Shown here one piece after another: positions 9,560 through 17,252 of a stretch of DNA of 39,947 nt (position 1 is the first letter of the stretch; the number at the start of each line of letters is the position of its first letter). The translations under genes and the position numbers were made by a program. The notes beneath the pieces were generated by a model. The model saw only the letters and a program-made list of their open reading frames with translations, had not been told where the DNA came from and ran no database searches. The stretch comes from Prolixibacteraceae bacterium (lineage in GTDB: Bacteria; Bacteroidota; Bacteroidia; Bacteroidales; Prolixibacteraceae). The stretch covers positions 1-39,947 of the forward strand of contig SKHV01000296.1 of NCBI GenBank assembly GCA_007116765.1. The letters are read 5' to 3'.

Positions 9560-11662
9560 ATGAATAAATTAATACCTGTCATTCTAATCATTATGGCATA
9601 CGGTTGCAGTCAACCCACGTTACAGTATCCTGAAACAAGGAAAGAAGCAGTAGTTGATACCTTTTACGGGGTAGCAGTTGAAGATCCATACCGATGGCTC
9701 GAAGACGAAAACTCGGAAGAAACAAAAGAATGGGTTAAAGCCCAAAATAAAGTAACTTTTGAACACCTTGAATCGCTTCCTTATCGAGAAGAAATAAGCA
9801 AACGCCTTACTGAACTTTGGGATTACCCCCGAACAGGAACACCTTTCAATATACATGGCAAATGGTTTGTTTATAAAAACAATGGCCTGCAAAACCAAAG
9901 CGTATTGTTCACAATGGAAAATCTTGATAGCGAACCCCGTGTATTGCTCGATCCAAACCTTTTGAGCAGCGATGGCACGGTAGCCTTAACCAGCATGGAT
10001 GTTTCTTCTTGTGGAAAGCTATTGGTATACGGAATAGCGCGATCGGGTTCCGATTGGAATGAAATTTTCGTAATGAACATTGAAAGCGGCGAGCTGCTAA
10101 GCGACCACATAAAGTGGGTTAAGTTCTCGCGCATTTCGTGTTTCGAAAATGGTTTCTTTTACAGCGCTTACGATGAACCGGTAGGTGGAACCGAATTGTC
10201 GGAAGCCAATACTGGACAAAAAATATATTTTCATGAATTTGGCACAAATCAAAGCGAAGATAAACTAATTTATGCGAACCCCGATATGCCAATGCGCATG
10301 TACAGATCAGGCCTCGACGAAAACCGCGAATTTCTATTTATATACGAATCTGAATCAACAAGTGGAAACGGGCTTTATATTAAAAACCTGAAAAAACCGG
10401 GGGCTGAAATCACCCAACTGGCCGAAGGCTTTGAATATAACTACAGTCCAATTGAAATAATCGACGGCAAAGTACTGGTACTCACCAACGACAATGCCCC
10501 GCGTTATAGGTTAATTGCAATTGACCTCCAAAACCCTAAACGCGAAAAATGGGAAACACTTATTCCCGAAAAAGAAAATACTTTAAGCGGCATTTCTTTT
10601 GCAGGCAATAAACTTTTTGCCTCGTATATGGTAGATGCCAAAAGCAAACTCGAAATATATTCAACAAAAGGATTACATATTGGCGATGTAGATTTGCCCG
10701 GGATTTGTTCAGCCAGCGGAATAAGAGGAACGGCGAAAGGCAATGAAGCATTTTATTCATACAGCTCGTTTAACACGCCCGGCACAGTTATAAAATATGA
10801 TACAGAAACCGGAGAATCGGAAGTATATTTTGAACCCGACGTTAAATTCAACCCCGACGACTTTGTAGTAAAACAAGAGTTTTATACAAGTGCCGATGGC
10901 ACTAAAATACCCATGTTTATAGTACATAAAAAAGGCATTGAACTGAACGGAAAAAACCCGGCCATGTTATATGGATACGGAGGATTTAACATCAGCTTGA
11001 CTCCATCCTTTTCAACTTCAACTCTATTTTATCTTGAAAATGGAGGTGTGTATGCCGTACCCAATATTCGTGGCGGTGGCGAATATGGAAAAGAATGGCA
11101 CCAGGCAGGTACCAAACTGCAAAAACAAAATGTATTCGACGATTTTATCGCAGCAGCAGAATACCTCATTGATGAGGGATATACAAATCCCGGACAACTG
11201 GCTATACGTGGAGGCTCAAATGGAGGATTGCTGGTAGGAGCTGTCACAAATCAGCGCCCCGATTTATTCAAAGTTGCACTACCTGCTGTAGGGGTGTTGG
11301 ATATGTTACGCTATCACTTGTTCACAATAGGCTATGCATGGGCTACCGATTATGGTCGAGTTGACGATAGTGAGAAAATGTTCAAATACCTTTACGGCTA
11401 CTCGCCTTTACACAATGTTAAGCCACAAAACTACCCGGCTATAATGGTAACTACAGCCGACCACGACGACCGCGTTGTGCCGGCACATTCTTATAAGTAC
11501 ATATCACGCATACAAGAATTGAATACTGGAAACTTACCTACACTCATTAGAATTGATGTGGATGCCGGTCATGGGAGTGGCAAACCTACTGAAAAAATTA
11601 TTGAAGAACATACCGATATTCATTCGTTTGTATTCTATCACACAGGCATTAAACAAAAGTAG
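9560..11662 (+). CDS. Prolyl oligopeptidase (S9A), lipoprotein
   Basis: A serine peptidase that cleaves short peptides after proline. The N-terminus MNKLIPVILIIMAYGCSQ is a lipoprotein signal with Cys at position 16, so it acts in the periplasm or at the outer membrane. The family opening 'YPETRKEAVVDTFYGV' and EDPYRWLED is present, followed by a beta-propeller region (about 70-420) and a C-terminal alpha/beta hydrolase domain. The catalytic triad is visible: Ser in RGGSNGGLLVG, Asp in TADHDDRVVPAHSY, His in DAGHGSGKPTEK. The 700-residue length fits S9A prolyl endopeptidases. The deoxynucleoside kinase gene begins 13 bases after the stop, so the two are probably co-transcribed although they are functionally unrelated. 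Confidence 0.96.
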   Translation: MNKLIPVILIIMAYGCSQPTLQYPETRKEAVVDTFYGVAVEDPYRWLEDENSEETKEWVKAQNKVTFEHLESLPYREEISKRLTELWDYPRTGTPFNIHGKWFVYKNNGLQNQSVLFTMENLDSEPRVLLDPNLLSSDGTVALTSMDVSSCGKLLVYGIARSGSDWNEIFVMNIESGELLSDHIKWVKFSRISCFENGFFYSAYDEPVGGTELSEANTGQKIYFHEFGTNQSEDKLIYANPDMPMRMYRSGLDENREFLFIYESESTSGNGLYIKNLKKPGAEITQLAEGFEYNYSPIEIIDGKVLVLTNDNAPRYRLIAIDLQNPKREKWETLIPEKENTLSGISFAGNKLFASYMVDAKSKLEIYSTKGLHIGDVDLPGICSASGIRGTAKGNEAFYSYSSFNTPGTVIKYDTETGESEVYFEPDVKFNPDDFVVKQEFYTSADGTKIPMFIVHKKGIELNGKNPAMLYGYGGFNISLTPSFSTSTLFYLENGGVYAVPNIRGGGEYGKEWHQAGTKLQKQNVFDDFIAAAEYLIDEGYTNPGQLAIRGGSNGGLLVGAVTNQRPDLFKVALPAVGVLDMLRYHLFTIGYAWATDYGRVDDSEKMFKYLYGYSPLHNVKPQNYPAIMVTTADHDDRVVPAHSYKYISRIQELNTGNLPTLIRIDVDAGHGSGKPTEKIIEEHTDIHSFVFYHTGIKQK

Positions 11663-11675
11663 TGTTAAATATAAA

Positions 11676-12305
11676 ATGAATTTTTTAGTAATTGAAGGGA
11701 ATATCGGTTCTGGAAAAACCACTCTGGCGAATATGATCAGTGAACACTACAATGCTCAATTTGTAGGAGAAGCTTTTGCCGATAACCCTTTTCTTGAAAA
11801 GTTTTATGCCGAACCACGAAGCTATGCTTTCACTCTCGAAATGTCGTTTATGGCCGAGCGCTATTCGCAATTGATGAATGAACTGCAAAACAGAGATTTA
11901 TTCAAAGACTTTGCCGTAGCCGATTACTATTTCATGAAATCACTCATTTTTGCCAGTGTAACACTTAAAGATGACGAGTACAATTTATACCGAAAATTTT
12001 TCGACATTATCTATTCAAGGCTGCCCCGCCCCGACCTTTATGTGTACCTGCACAAAAATGTTTCAAACCTAAAAGATCAAATCAATAAAAGAGGACGATC
12101 CTACGAAAAAAACATCAGCCCCGATTACCTTGAAAACATCACCAATGCTTATTTCAGGTTTTTTAAACAACAACAGGATTTCCCTGTTGTTATTATAGAT
12201 ACCAATCAGATTGATTTTGTTAAAAATGAAACTGATTACAAGAAAATTTGCAATGCTATATTTAATAATACATACAAGTCAGGAATAACACGCATTTTGT
12301 TATGA
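11676..12305 (+). CDS. Deoxynucleoside kinase
   Basis: Phosphorylates deoxynucleosides for dNTP salvage in the cytoplasm. The start at 11676 (MNFLVIEGNIGSGKTTLA) places the P-loop at residues 8-15, as is usual; the track's extension to 11553 runs inside the upstream peptidase gene and is rejected. The LEMSFMAERYSQ segment and the LPRPDLYVYLH block with the downstream RGRSYEKNISPDYLENI lid region match the dNK/dGK-dAK family. The usual DRS/DRY-like motif reads ADYYF here. At 209 residues the length is normal. Substrate preference (dAdo, dGuo or others) cannot be told from the sequence. Confidence 0.92.
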   Translation: MNFLVIEGNIGSGKTTLANMISEHYNAQFVGEAFADNPFLEKFYAEPRSYAFTLEMSFMAERYSQLMNELQNRDLFKDFAVADYYFMKSLIFASVTLKDDEYNLYRKFFDIIYSRLPRPDLYVYLHKNVSNLKDQINKRGRSYEKNISPDYLENITNAYFRFFKQQQDFPVVIIDTNQIDFVKNETDYKKICNAIFNNTYKSGITRILL

Positions 12306-12346
12306 CAAAATTTTGCATTTTGCCTTTCTTGTTTCAAAAACATTCT

Positions 12347-12354
12347 TATTTTTG
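12347..12354 (+). promoter_or_regulatory. -7 promoter element of the OmpA/TPR lipoprotein gene
   Basis: TATTTTTG matches TAnnTTTG. It lies about 45 bases before the ATG, predicting a leader of roughly 40 nt. A TTG at the ideal -33 spacing is not present; the nearest are 15 and 24 bases upstream. Confidence 0.45.
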
Positions 12355-12398
12355 TACTAAATGTGTGAAATGTTAACAAATAAAATAATGAGTCCATC

Positions 12399-14150
12399 AT
12401 GAAACAATTCAACTTTAAATTACTAGTGCTGTTTACAACAGCTACATTATTGCTTAGCAGTTGTGCTAGCATTAAGAAAATGAAAAAAAATGCTGACGAT
12501 ATCAGGTGGGAAGTAGCACCAACGGTACTTGAAGCACATGCAGGTCAGGTTAAAGTTTCTGTAGAAGGTCAAATGCCTGAAAAATACTTTGCCAAAAAAG
12601 CTACTGCAACTATTACTCCTGTTGTAAAATACAACAATGAGGAAATTGCCTATCCGGCAATCACGCTCCAAGGAGAAAAAGTAACAGCAAACAATGCCGT
12701 TATTAGTTTCGATGAAGGTGGCAACTTTCAGGTACAGGGTGCTATTCCTTATGAAGATGCGATGAAAATGTCTGAATTGCAAGTTAAAATTGTGGCTAGC
12801 CAAGGAACAAATTCACTTGACTTCGACCCTATTAAAATTGCCGACGGTGTAATTGCTACTTCTGAACTTGTGGTTAAAGAAGGCATGCCTGTTATTGGTA
12901 TTCAAAAAGGGGTAAACAATACTGGAAAATACGATCCAACTATCGATGCCTTCCAACGTGTTGTACCCGATGAGTATGTTGCAGACATCAAATACCTTAT
13001 CAATAGTGCATTTGTACGTGCCGAGCAAACTCGTTCAGCTGATGTAAATACTTTTAAAGAATACGCTAAAACTGCGAAGGAAGATGAACGCAAAGAATTA
13101 AAAGGAATTGAAGTTTCAGCTTATGCATCTCCTGATGGTGCGCTTGACTGGAACGAGCAGCTTTCACAACAACGCGAAAGAACTGCGTCAAACTATCTGT
13201 CATCACAACTTAAACGTGCAGGTATTGATGTAAATTTGAACACAAAATATACTGCCGAAGATTGGGAAGGTTTCAAAGAATTGATGGAACAATCAGACAT
13301 TCAGGACAAAGAACTAATTTTACGTGTGCTTTCAATGTACACCGACCCTGAAGTACGTGAAAGAGAAATTCGTAACTTATCTGAAGCTTTCGACGCTGTG
13401 GCTGATGAAATTCTACCTCAGTTACGTCGTGCAAAATTCTTAGCCTCTGTTGACCTTATTGGTAAAACTGATGCTGAATTACTTGCTGCTGCTGAAAACG
13501 AACCAGCAACACTTAACCAAGCTGAGCTTATTCACGCTGCAGTATTAACCGATGATCTTGCAAAGAAAAAAGCTTTCTTCAACTCATTCATCCGCCAATT
13601 TGGTGATGACTGGAGAGGTTACAACAACTTAGGTATGGTTCAGATAATGGAAGGTGACTACAATGCAGCATCAGGAAACTTTGAAAAAGCTGACCAGCTT
13701 GACAATAACAACCCAATAATTCAAAACAACCTTGGAGTTATTGCATTAAATAACGATGAAATAAATAAAGCAAGAGAATTATTCTCGGCTGCTTCGGGTG
13801 TTGGTCCACAAGTTGATTACAACATGGGTATAGTTAGCATTGCCCGTGCCGAATACGACAACGCAGTAAGATATTTTGGCGACTGCACAGCTCCTAACGC
13901 TGCTTTAGCAAAAATATTAGCAGGCGACAACAACGGTGCTTTAAGAATTCTTGAAGCTACTGAAGACGAAAGTGCTTTTGCTGATTACCTTAAAGCAGTT
14001 GTTGGTGCACGTACCGCAAAAGAAAACTTAGTAATAGAAAGCTTAACTTCAGCTGTAAACAAAGATGCTGCAATGAAAGCTGCTGCTAAAACAGATCTCG
14101 AATTTGCGAAGTATTTCGACAATCCTAAATTTTTAGAAGTTGTGAACTAA
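12399..14150 (+). CDS. OmpA-like/TPR lipoprotein of the cell envelope
   Basis: The signal MKQFNFKLLVLFTTATLLLSSCAS has a clear lipobox (LSSC), so this is a lipid-anchored outer-membrane protein. Residues ~40-190 are beta-rich (a repeated pattern of receptor-like strands, no named domain recognised). Around 235-290 there is an OmpA_C-like block: 'IEVSAYASPDGALDWNEQLS' followed by QQRERTASNYL, which fits the peptidoglycan-associating motif (hydrophobic-x-x-x-A/G-x-x-S/T-x-x-G ... N-x-x-LS-x-x-R). The C-terminal third carries TPR-like helices (NNLGMVQIMEGDYNAASGNFEKA, then NNLGVIALNNDEINKARELF). This suggests a scaffold linking outer membrane, cell wall and partner proteins. Its synonymous codon choice (many GCT, GCA, CAA, GAA codons) looks like that of a highly expressed gene. 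Its own promoter and a strong terminator make it monocistronic. Confidence 0.82.
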   Translation: MKQFNFKLLVLFTTATLLLSSCASIKKMKKNADDIRWEVAPTVLEAHAGQVKVSVEGQMPEKYFAKKATATITPVVKYNNEEIAYPAITLQGEKVTANNAVISFDEGGNFQVQGAIPYEDAMKMSELQVKIVASQGTNSLDFDPIKIADGVIATSELVVKEGMPVIGIQKGVNNTGKYDPTIDAFQRVVPDEYVADIKYLINSAFVRAEQTRSADVNTFKEYAKTAKEDERKELKGIEVSAYASPDGALDWNEQLSQQRERTASNYLSSQLKRAGIDVNLNTKYTAEDWEGFKELMEQSDIQDKELILRVLSMYTDPEVREREIRNLSEAFDAVADEILPQLRRAKFLASVDLIGKTDAELLAAAENEPATLNQAELIHAAVLTDDLAKKKAFFNSFIRQFGDDWRGYNNLGMVQIMEGDYNAASGNFEKADQLDNNNPIIQNNLGVIALNNDEINKARELFSAASGVGPQVDYNMGIVSIARAEYDNAVRYFGDCTAPNAALAKILAGDNNGALRILEATEDESAFADYLKAVVGARTAKENLVIESLTSAVNKDAAMKAAAKTDLEFAKYFDNPKFLEVVN

Positions 14151-14170
14151 TTTTCAGTTCAACATAAAAA

Positions 14171-14210
14171 AACAAAAGGTCGGAGATTTTCTCCGGCCTT
14201 TTTGTTTTAT
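14171..14210. terminator. Bidirectional intrinsic terminator
   Basis: A long stem (AAAAGGTCGGAGA with TCTCCGGCCTTTT, one G-T pair) with a tight loop is followed by T tract TTTGTTTTAT, and preceded by A tracts on the other side. It lies between two convergent genes (the OmpA/TPR lipoprotein and the dipeptidase) and can serve both. Confidence 0.85.
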
Positions 14211-14246
14211 GTATTCCAGAATGGAATGTAATCTGTGCTATTTGCG

Positions 14247-15623
14247 TCATCTGCGAGAAACATTTTCCTCGGTAAAGTACTTGTAAAATAGAGGAATGGT
14301 CTCTATCCCTTTGTAAAAGTTATGCAAAGGGAAGTTCTCGTTGGGCGAGTGAATGGCATCAGACTCAAGTCCAAAACCCATAAGCAATGATTTTATTCCC
14401 AAAATCTCTTCAAAAGTGGCAATAATTGGAATACTTCCACCACTACGCACAGGAACCGGTAAGGTTCCGATTGTATCGTTAAGTGCCTTTTCGGCTGCCA
14501 AATAAGCCGGATGATCAATAGGACAAACATAGGCCTGCCCTCCGTGTAACTCTTCAACTTTAACTTTGACCGATTTAGGGGCAATGCGAATCAGGTAATC
14601 TTCTAAAAGCTTAGCTATTTCTTTATGGTTTTGGTCGGGTACCAAACGGCACGAAAGTTTAGCATAAGCTTTTGACGGCAGTACCGTTTTGGCTCCTTCA
14701 CCTGAAAAGCCGCCCCAAATACCACAAACATCGAACGATGGACGTATGCCGGTACGCTCAATTGTTGTGTAGCCCTCTTCGCCTTGTAATTGGTCAACTG
14801 CAATGGATTTTTTGTATTCATCTTCGTTGTAGGGGCGTTTGTTGAGTAATTCCCGCTCTTTATTATTTGCTACAAGAACCTTATCATAGAAGCCGGGTAT
14901 TGTAATTTCATTTTTATCGTTGGTGCACTTCGAAATTAGTATGCAAAGCTCATTAATGGGATTGGCCACTGCTCCGCCAAAGAGGCCTGAATGCAAATCG
15001 CGGTTTGGACCTGTTACTTCAACCTGCCAATAAGCAAGTCCCCTGAGTCCTGTGGTTATTGCCGGTACTTCGGGGCTTATCATTGTGGTGTCCGATACCA
15101 AAATCACATCGGCCTTGAGCATCTGCTTGTTTTCTTCACAAAACTTACCCAGACTGGGTGAACCTATTTCTTCTTCACCTTCAATCATGAATTTCACATT
15201 ACAGGGCAGTGTATTGGTTTTTACCATATATTCAAAAGCTTTTGCATGCATAAATCCCTGTCCTTTGTCATCGTCGGCACCACGCGCCCAAATTTTGCCG
15301 TCTTTTATTACAGGCTCAAAGGGGTCAGTATCCCATAAATCAACCGGGTCAACCGGCATTACGTCCATGTGAGCATACACCAGGATGGTCGGTAACGACG
15401 GGTCGATAATTTTCTCACCGTATGTTACCGGATGACCTTCGGTTTCCATTACTTCTGCTTTATCGGCTCCGGCATCGATGAGTGTCTTTTTCCAGTATTC
15501 GGCCGCACGATACATGTCTTGTTTATGTTTGGAATCTGAACTGATGGAAGGAATTCTGATTAAATCAAATAATTCTTCCAAAAAGCGCTCTTTATTGCTT
15601 TCAATATACTCTTTTACTGTCAT
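14247..15623 (-). CDS. M20 family dipeptidase/metallopeptidase
   Basis: A cytosolic di-zinc exopeptidase likely to hydrolyse dipeptides; there is no signal peptide (MTVKEYIESNKERFLEELF). The M20 zinc ligands and catalytic residues are present in order: ILVYAHMDVMPVDP (His, Asp), WARGADDDKGQG (bridging Asp), MIEGEEEIGSPSL (catalytic Glu-Glu), a Asp/Glu ligand following LVSDTTM, and the C-terminal HSPNENFPLHNF (His). A dimerisation/lid domain is inserted in the middle, with LHSGLFGGAVANPI being highly typical. At 458 residues the length is right for the 'dipeptidase' branch of M20. The next gene upstream, msrB, is on the same strand about 140 bases away, so co-transcription is possible but not obvious. 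Confidence 0.95.
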   Translation of the reverse strand: MTVKEYIESNKERFLEELFDLIRIPSISSDSKHKQDMYRAAEYWKKTLIDAGADKAEVMETEGHPVTYGEKIIDPSLPTILVYAHMDVMPVDPVDLWDTDPFEPVIKDGKIWARGADDDKGQGFMHAKAFEYMVKTNTLPCNVKFMIEGEEEIGSPSLGKFCEENKQMLKADVILVSDTTMISPEVPAITTGLRGLAYWQVEVTGPNRDLHSGLFGGAVANPINELCILISKCTNDKNEITIPGFYDKVLVANNKERELLNKRPYNEDEYKKSIAVDQLQGEEGYTTIERTGIRPSFDVCGIWGGFSGEGAKTVLPSKAYAKLSCRLVPDQNHKEIAKLLEDYLIRIAPKSVKVKVEELHGGQAYVCPIDHPAYLAAEKALNDTIGTLPVPVRSGGSIPIIATFEEILGIKSLLMGFGLESDAIHSPNENFPLHNFYKGIETIPLFYKYFTEENVSRR

Positions 15624-15765
15624 CTTATTTGTTGTTTATTATTTTCAGCAAATTAGTAAAAAAATGGCAAATGCCTGACATGATTTTTGGCAGCTATGGT
15701 TTGATTCTGCCTTCTCTTACCCTTACTAAAAGCACAATTCCTGCACTTATTAATACTACTTTATG

Positions 15766-16140
15766 TTATTTTGGAACAAATTTTAATGATACTGAATTAA
15801 CACAGTGGCGGGTATTTTTTGAAGTAAACCTTTCTCCTACAAACACATGCCCCAAATGCCCTTCGCAATTTGCACAGATAATTTCAGTGCGGCGTCCATC
15901 AGCATCGGGAATATGTTTTACCGCCCCTTCGATTTCATCGTCGAAAGCCGGCCAGCCACAGCCACTGTGAAACTTGTCGTTGGAATCAAAAAGTGGTGCT
16001 TCGCATTTGCGGCACACGTAAATACCTTTATCGAAATGGTCGGTATATTCGCCGGTAAACGGACGCTCGGTTCCTTTCATTTCAATTACATACTTCTCCA
16101 GCTCATTCAGCTTATTGTATTGTATTGAATCATTTTGCAT
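15766..16140 (-). CDS. msrB: Peptide-methionine (R)-S-oxide reductase
   Basis: Repairs oxidised methionine (R-sulfoxide) in proteins using thioredoxin-type reductants. The two zinc CxxC pairs ([10 protein letters not shown] and CANCEGHLG), the [12 protein letters not shown] block and the catalytic [13 protein letters not shown] are all present. I chose the Met at 16140 ([15 protein letters not shown]), giving 124 residues, because the track's longer start adds [13 protein letters not shown], a hydrophobic stretch with no basic residue; if that start is real the protein would be membrane-inserted. This version lacks an MsrA domain. It diverges from the nucleoside-hydrolase-like gene. Confidence 0.95.
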   Translation of the reverse strand: MQNDSIQYNKLNELEKYVIEMKGTERPFTGEYTDHFDKGIYVCRKCEAPLFDSNDKFHSGCGWPAFDDEIEGAVKHIPDADGRRTEIICANCEGHLGHVFVGERFTSKNTRHCVNSVSLKFVPK

Positions 16141-16317
16141 AATATTTAGTATTAGTGCTGCTATAAAAATTGCAATCATTGCTTTTTACTATTGAGATGT
16201 TTATTAAAATAATACATGATGTAGGTTTTTACTACGGACAGGACAATTTTTAAGTGTATTTTGTTGAGTGAATTAACGTTTTTTATACATTTATACGATA
16301 ATCAAAATTATTTAAAT

Positions 16318-17154
16318 ATGAAATTCTTAAAATACATTTCTCTGATACTTGCATTTGCCTCGCTGTCATTGTTTGCACATTCGCAAGTGAACAGTTCTTA
16401 TATGGGAAAGTTCGATAAAGAAAAAGATTTACTGCTTGCACAATTTGATTGTAAAACCGATGTTGACGATTTGCATTCGGTTGCAGCTTTTGCTACTATT
16501 TTGGGCGATGATGAGTTTTCGGGAATCAGATATTATGCAGTGGCCGGGGCATATGGAATACAGGGTGGACTTTATGTGCCCCCTAATGACTTATTTGCAA
16601 AAGCTTTTGGTGGAAAATGGTCAGATGCTCATGCCAATTTTGAACAAGCCGTTGATGAGGTTTACGCTGTTGTGATTGAAACAATACAAAACGGAGGCAG
16701 CGTATGGGTTGCTGAAGCGGGTCAATCGGATTTTTCAGCTTCGGTAATTGAAAAAGTAATGTCGAAACATCCTGGCATTGATCTAAAAAACAAGTTTCAT
16801 GTAGTGCAGCACAGCAATTGGAACGAGGAAAGTACTGCTCCTGATAAACTTCAATTTGTTAAAGCGAACATTCAATATCATAAAATTGCCGATGGTAATG
16901 CATACGGAAATGGAACACCATGCTACCGAACAGAGGAGCAAATCAACCCTTTAGAGGAACTTGACAATGCCCATCTGAAAGAAGTATGGGATATAGCCAT
17001 AAAGCTTGCCAACCGTTACAATGGAAGTGAAGGGCGCTATAACAATGAAGCCATTGCAAAAGGCGGCCTCGACTTTTCAGATGTTTCAGAAATAAGCTGG
17101 ATACTGGAAATAGAAGGAGCCAATACAGTTAACGAATTTTTAAAACGATTTTAG
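16318..17154 (+). CDS. Secreted nucleoside-hydrolase-like protein
   Basis: The start at 16318 (MKFLKYISLILAFASLSLFAHSQ) gives a clean signal peptide with an SQ-type cleavage; the earlier start in the track is in AT-rich untranslated sequence. The mature protein opens with LLLAQFDCKTDVDDLHSVAA, which aligns with the N-terminal metal-binding loop of inosine-uridine nucleoside hydrolases and their secreted DUF1593-like relatives (DxDxGxDD). Here the aspartates are at positions 44, 48, 50 and 51, so the second canonical Asp is replaced (DCKTDVDD). Later blocks (GGSVWVAEAGQSDFSASVI; NKFHVVQHSNWNE) also fit that fold. The 278-residue length is near the usual. Substrate unknown; the altered motif leaves catalytic activity open. 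It is monocistronic. Confidence 0.72.
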   Translation: MKFLKYISLILAFASLSLFAHSQVNSSYMGKFDKEKDLLLAQFDCKTDVDDLHSVAAFATILGDDEFSGIRYYAVAGAYGIQGGLYVPPNDLFAKAFGGKWSDAHANFEQAVDEVYAVVIETIQNGGSVWVAEAGQSDFSASVIEKVMSKHPGIDLKNKFHVVQHSNWNEESTAPDKLQFVKANIQYHKIADGNAYGNGTPCYRTEEQINPLEELDNAHLKEVWDIAIKLANRYNGSEGRYNNEAIAKGGLDFSDVSEISWILEIEGANTVNEFLKRF

Positions 17155-17181
17155 TCCATTAATTTATAAGTAACATGCACT

Positions 17182-17230
17182 AAATACAAACCTAATCTCT
17201 TAAAAGTTGTAATGATATAAGTTTGTATTT
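17182..17230. terminator. Probable terminator between convergent genes
   Basis: A 10-bp perfect stem AAATACAAAC (17182-17191) / GTTTGTATTT (17221-17230) with a long 29-nt loop lies between the nucleoside-hydrolase-like gene and valS, which are convergent. The AT-rich stem and long loop make it weaker than the other terminators here. Confidence 0.5.
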
Positions 17231-17252
17231 TACATGTTTTGTAAAGCTTGGC

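Noticed and set aside
11553-11675. Long version of the deoxynucleoside kinase
   Set aside because: The extension overlaps the 3' end of the prolyl oligopeptidase gene in another frame and precedes the P-loop start expected for the family.
15624-15765. Possible terminator between the dipeptidase and msrB genes
   Set aside because: Small stems (GGCAG...CTGCC and GGCATTTGCC) exist but lack a proper loop or a T tract on the msrB strand.
15629-15970. 113-residue plus-strand ORF opposite msrB
   Set aside because: Mostly antisense to msrB; no family features.
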